From contig JBNGIS010017518.1 in NCBI GenBank assembly GCA_049999725.1, forward strand, positions 1-20,107: a DNA stretch of 20,107 bases, read 5' to 3'. This DNA comes from Haplomitrium mnioides. Its lineage: Eukaryota > Marchantiophyta > Haplomitriopsida > Calobryales. Both the position numbers and the translations under genes were made by a program. Under the pieces are notes generated by a model that was given only the letters and a program-made list of their open reading frames with translations, was not told the DNA's origin and made no database searches. Below, piece by piece: positions 19,284 to 20,107 of this stretch (position 1 is the stretch's first letter; each line of letters starts with the position of its first letter).

Positions 19284-19739
19284 TATTTGGTGCTTTGTGA
19301 TGATGTTGTCAAATATAATCACCAATTGTTTCTTCATCGTGACCAACAAATGAAAGAAAGAACAAAACTTGCAAACCATGAAAAGAAATATTATACCAAT
19401 GGTTATATAAAAAGAAAATAGCCATTCCATACTAACTTTTGCAAACAAAAAAACATTGATAAAGATTTGGTAGGTAGGCATGTTATTGGTGCTTTAATAT
19501 TCAATCATGCTCTTTCTTCAAGGGTCTTCTTAACCTATAGAAACTTGAGAAGCGACTCCAATTTGACAATTACGGTGTTTAATAGAATATTATATGACTT
19601 TGAAAGACCGTTGCCTCTTGCTTTGTATCTTTAGTTGGACAATACCACACAAGAGAATAAGAATTCCATCTTATTTGGATATCTAAGTCTTCTTATTACC
19701 AAGAATGTTTTTCAAAAATTCAAGGTGGGATTTCTCATG
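19284..19739 (+). pseudogene. Relic of a DUF7869-like, transposon-associated protein
   Basis: One plus-strand frame stays in register for about 152 codons with only two stops (TAG at 19419 and 19632). It spells the signature of a large eukaryotic family that I recall as DUF7869: a charged segment (LFLHRDQQMKERTKLANHE), then HVIGALIFNHAL, DSNLTITVFNRIL, LPLALYL, a core LDNTTQENKNSILFGYLSLL, and VFQKFKVGFLMV. Family members usually continue with a His-rich G-H-T-H segment, which is missing. The frame stops being homologous at ATG/GTAAGT (19737-19745), which looks like a splice donor, so the next exon may have been lost or lie outside. Biochemical function of the family is not known to me; proteins with it often lie in transposable or repeat-rich contexts. 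The two stops suggest a dead copy. Confidence 0.6.
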
Positions 19740-20107
19740 GTAAGTTGTTGCCCACTTTAACTTTTGCGCGTATGGATTTTCAACTACAAAAGAAAGCTTC
19801 TTTCTTGCTTGAACTTGAAAATATAGCTTCAAAATCCATGCAATGTTTTGTTTTTTTGGTTATTGTGCTTATGATTCCAAACTCATTCCTTTGACTTCTA
19901 GTCCTCTTGGGTTTTTTCCTCATGTTTTCTATTTGTTTCAAAAGAAAAGGTTCTTAAGAACACCGTGTCTATGCGCGCATAGAGTTTGTGCAACCAAACT
20001 TATTTCAAAACAACGTATTATGATGTATATTTCAACTTTTGGGCTTTAAAATATAATCAGTGATAAATGCAAGTTTCTTGTGAAAACATACTATAATTTT
20101 TATGCTT
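19740..20107. other. AT-rich terminal stretch, no gene seen
   Basis: No homologous continuation of the relic upstream is visible. A plus-strand open stretch at 19843-20049 has no recognisable motifs. The one distinct feature is a 16-bp palindrome at 19968-19983. Confidence 0.5.
19968..19983. repeat. Perfect 16-bp palindrome TCTATGCGCGCATAGA
   Basis: The sequence equals its own reverse complement. Its right half, GCGCATAGAG, recurs near 18986 after CCTATGA. It could be a protein-binding site or chance; nothing around it decides. Confidence 0.6.

Overview
The window looks like nuclear DNA of a land plant or close streptophyte. It has two intron-rich housekeeping genes with canonical GT-AG introns of about 90-300 bp, set among AT-rich, decayed LTR-retrotransposon debris that includes a plant-type chromovirus with a chromodomain. 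I cannot name the species. A 10-N assembly gap lies inside a tandem array.

Layout. Positions 1-7400 are a graveyard of mobile elements. There is unrecognised decayed sequence (1-1883), a minus-strand gag-like relic with a damaged zinc knuckle and a 33-bp repeat (1884-3360), a 377-bp direct duplication (3307-4070), a plus-strand chromovirus integrase/chromodomain relic with many stops (4069-5674), its probable polypurine tract and 3' LTR, and a probable minus-strand LTR with a degenerate primer-binding site (about 6324-7400).

Positions 7400-11450 hold the only intact genes I can defend, both on the plus strand and 361 bp apart. The first is a five-exon coatomer subunit zeta gene (COPI vesicle coat; spliced ORF of 185 aa). 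The second is a nine-exon Nit-family amidase gene (deaminated-glutathione amidase, human NIT1 type; spliced ORF of 324 aa) with catalytic Glu, Lys and Cys. No single-frame ORF covers either gene; both emerge only when exons are joined by hand, and every phase closes. They act in unrelated processes (Golgi-ER transport and metabolite repair), so their proximity looks like simple gene order.

Positions 12200-18875 form the most striking part: about 80 copies of a 70-bp unit, then about 205 bp of unique sequence, a 276-bp spacer, the same unique sequence inverted, and 4-5 copies of the unit inverted. This is the architecture of Foldback (FB-like) transposons, with very unequal arms. The copies nearest the centre match one another unit by unit across the axis, so the right arm looks like an inverted duplication of the array edge. 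The long array also carries an internal 1.11-kb higher-order duplication.

Positions 19284-19739 carry a relic of a protein domain that I recognise as DUF7869-like (transposon-associated, L-D-N...E-N-K-N core). The rest of the right flank shows no gene.
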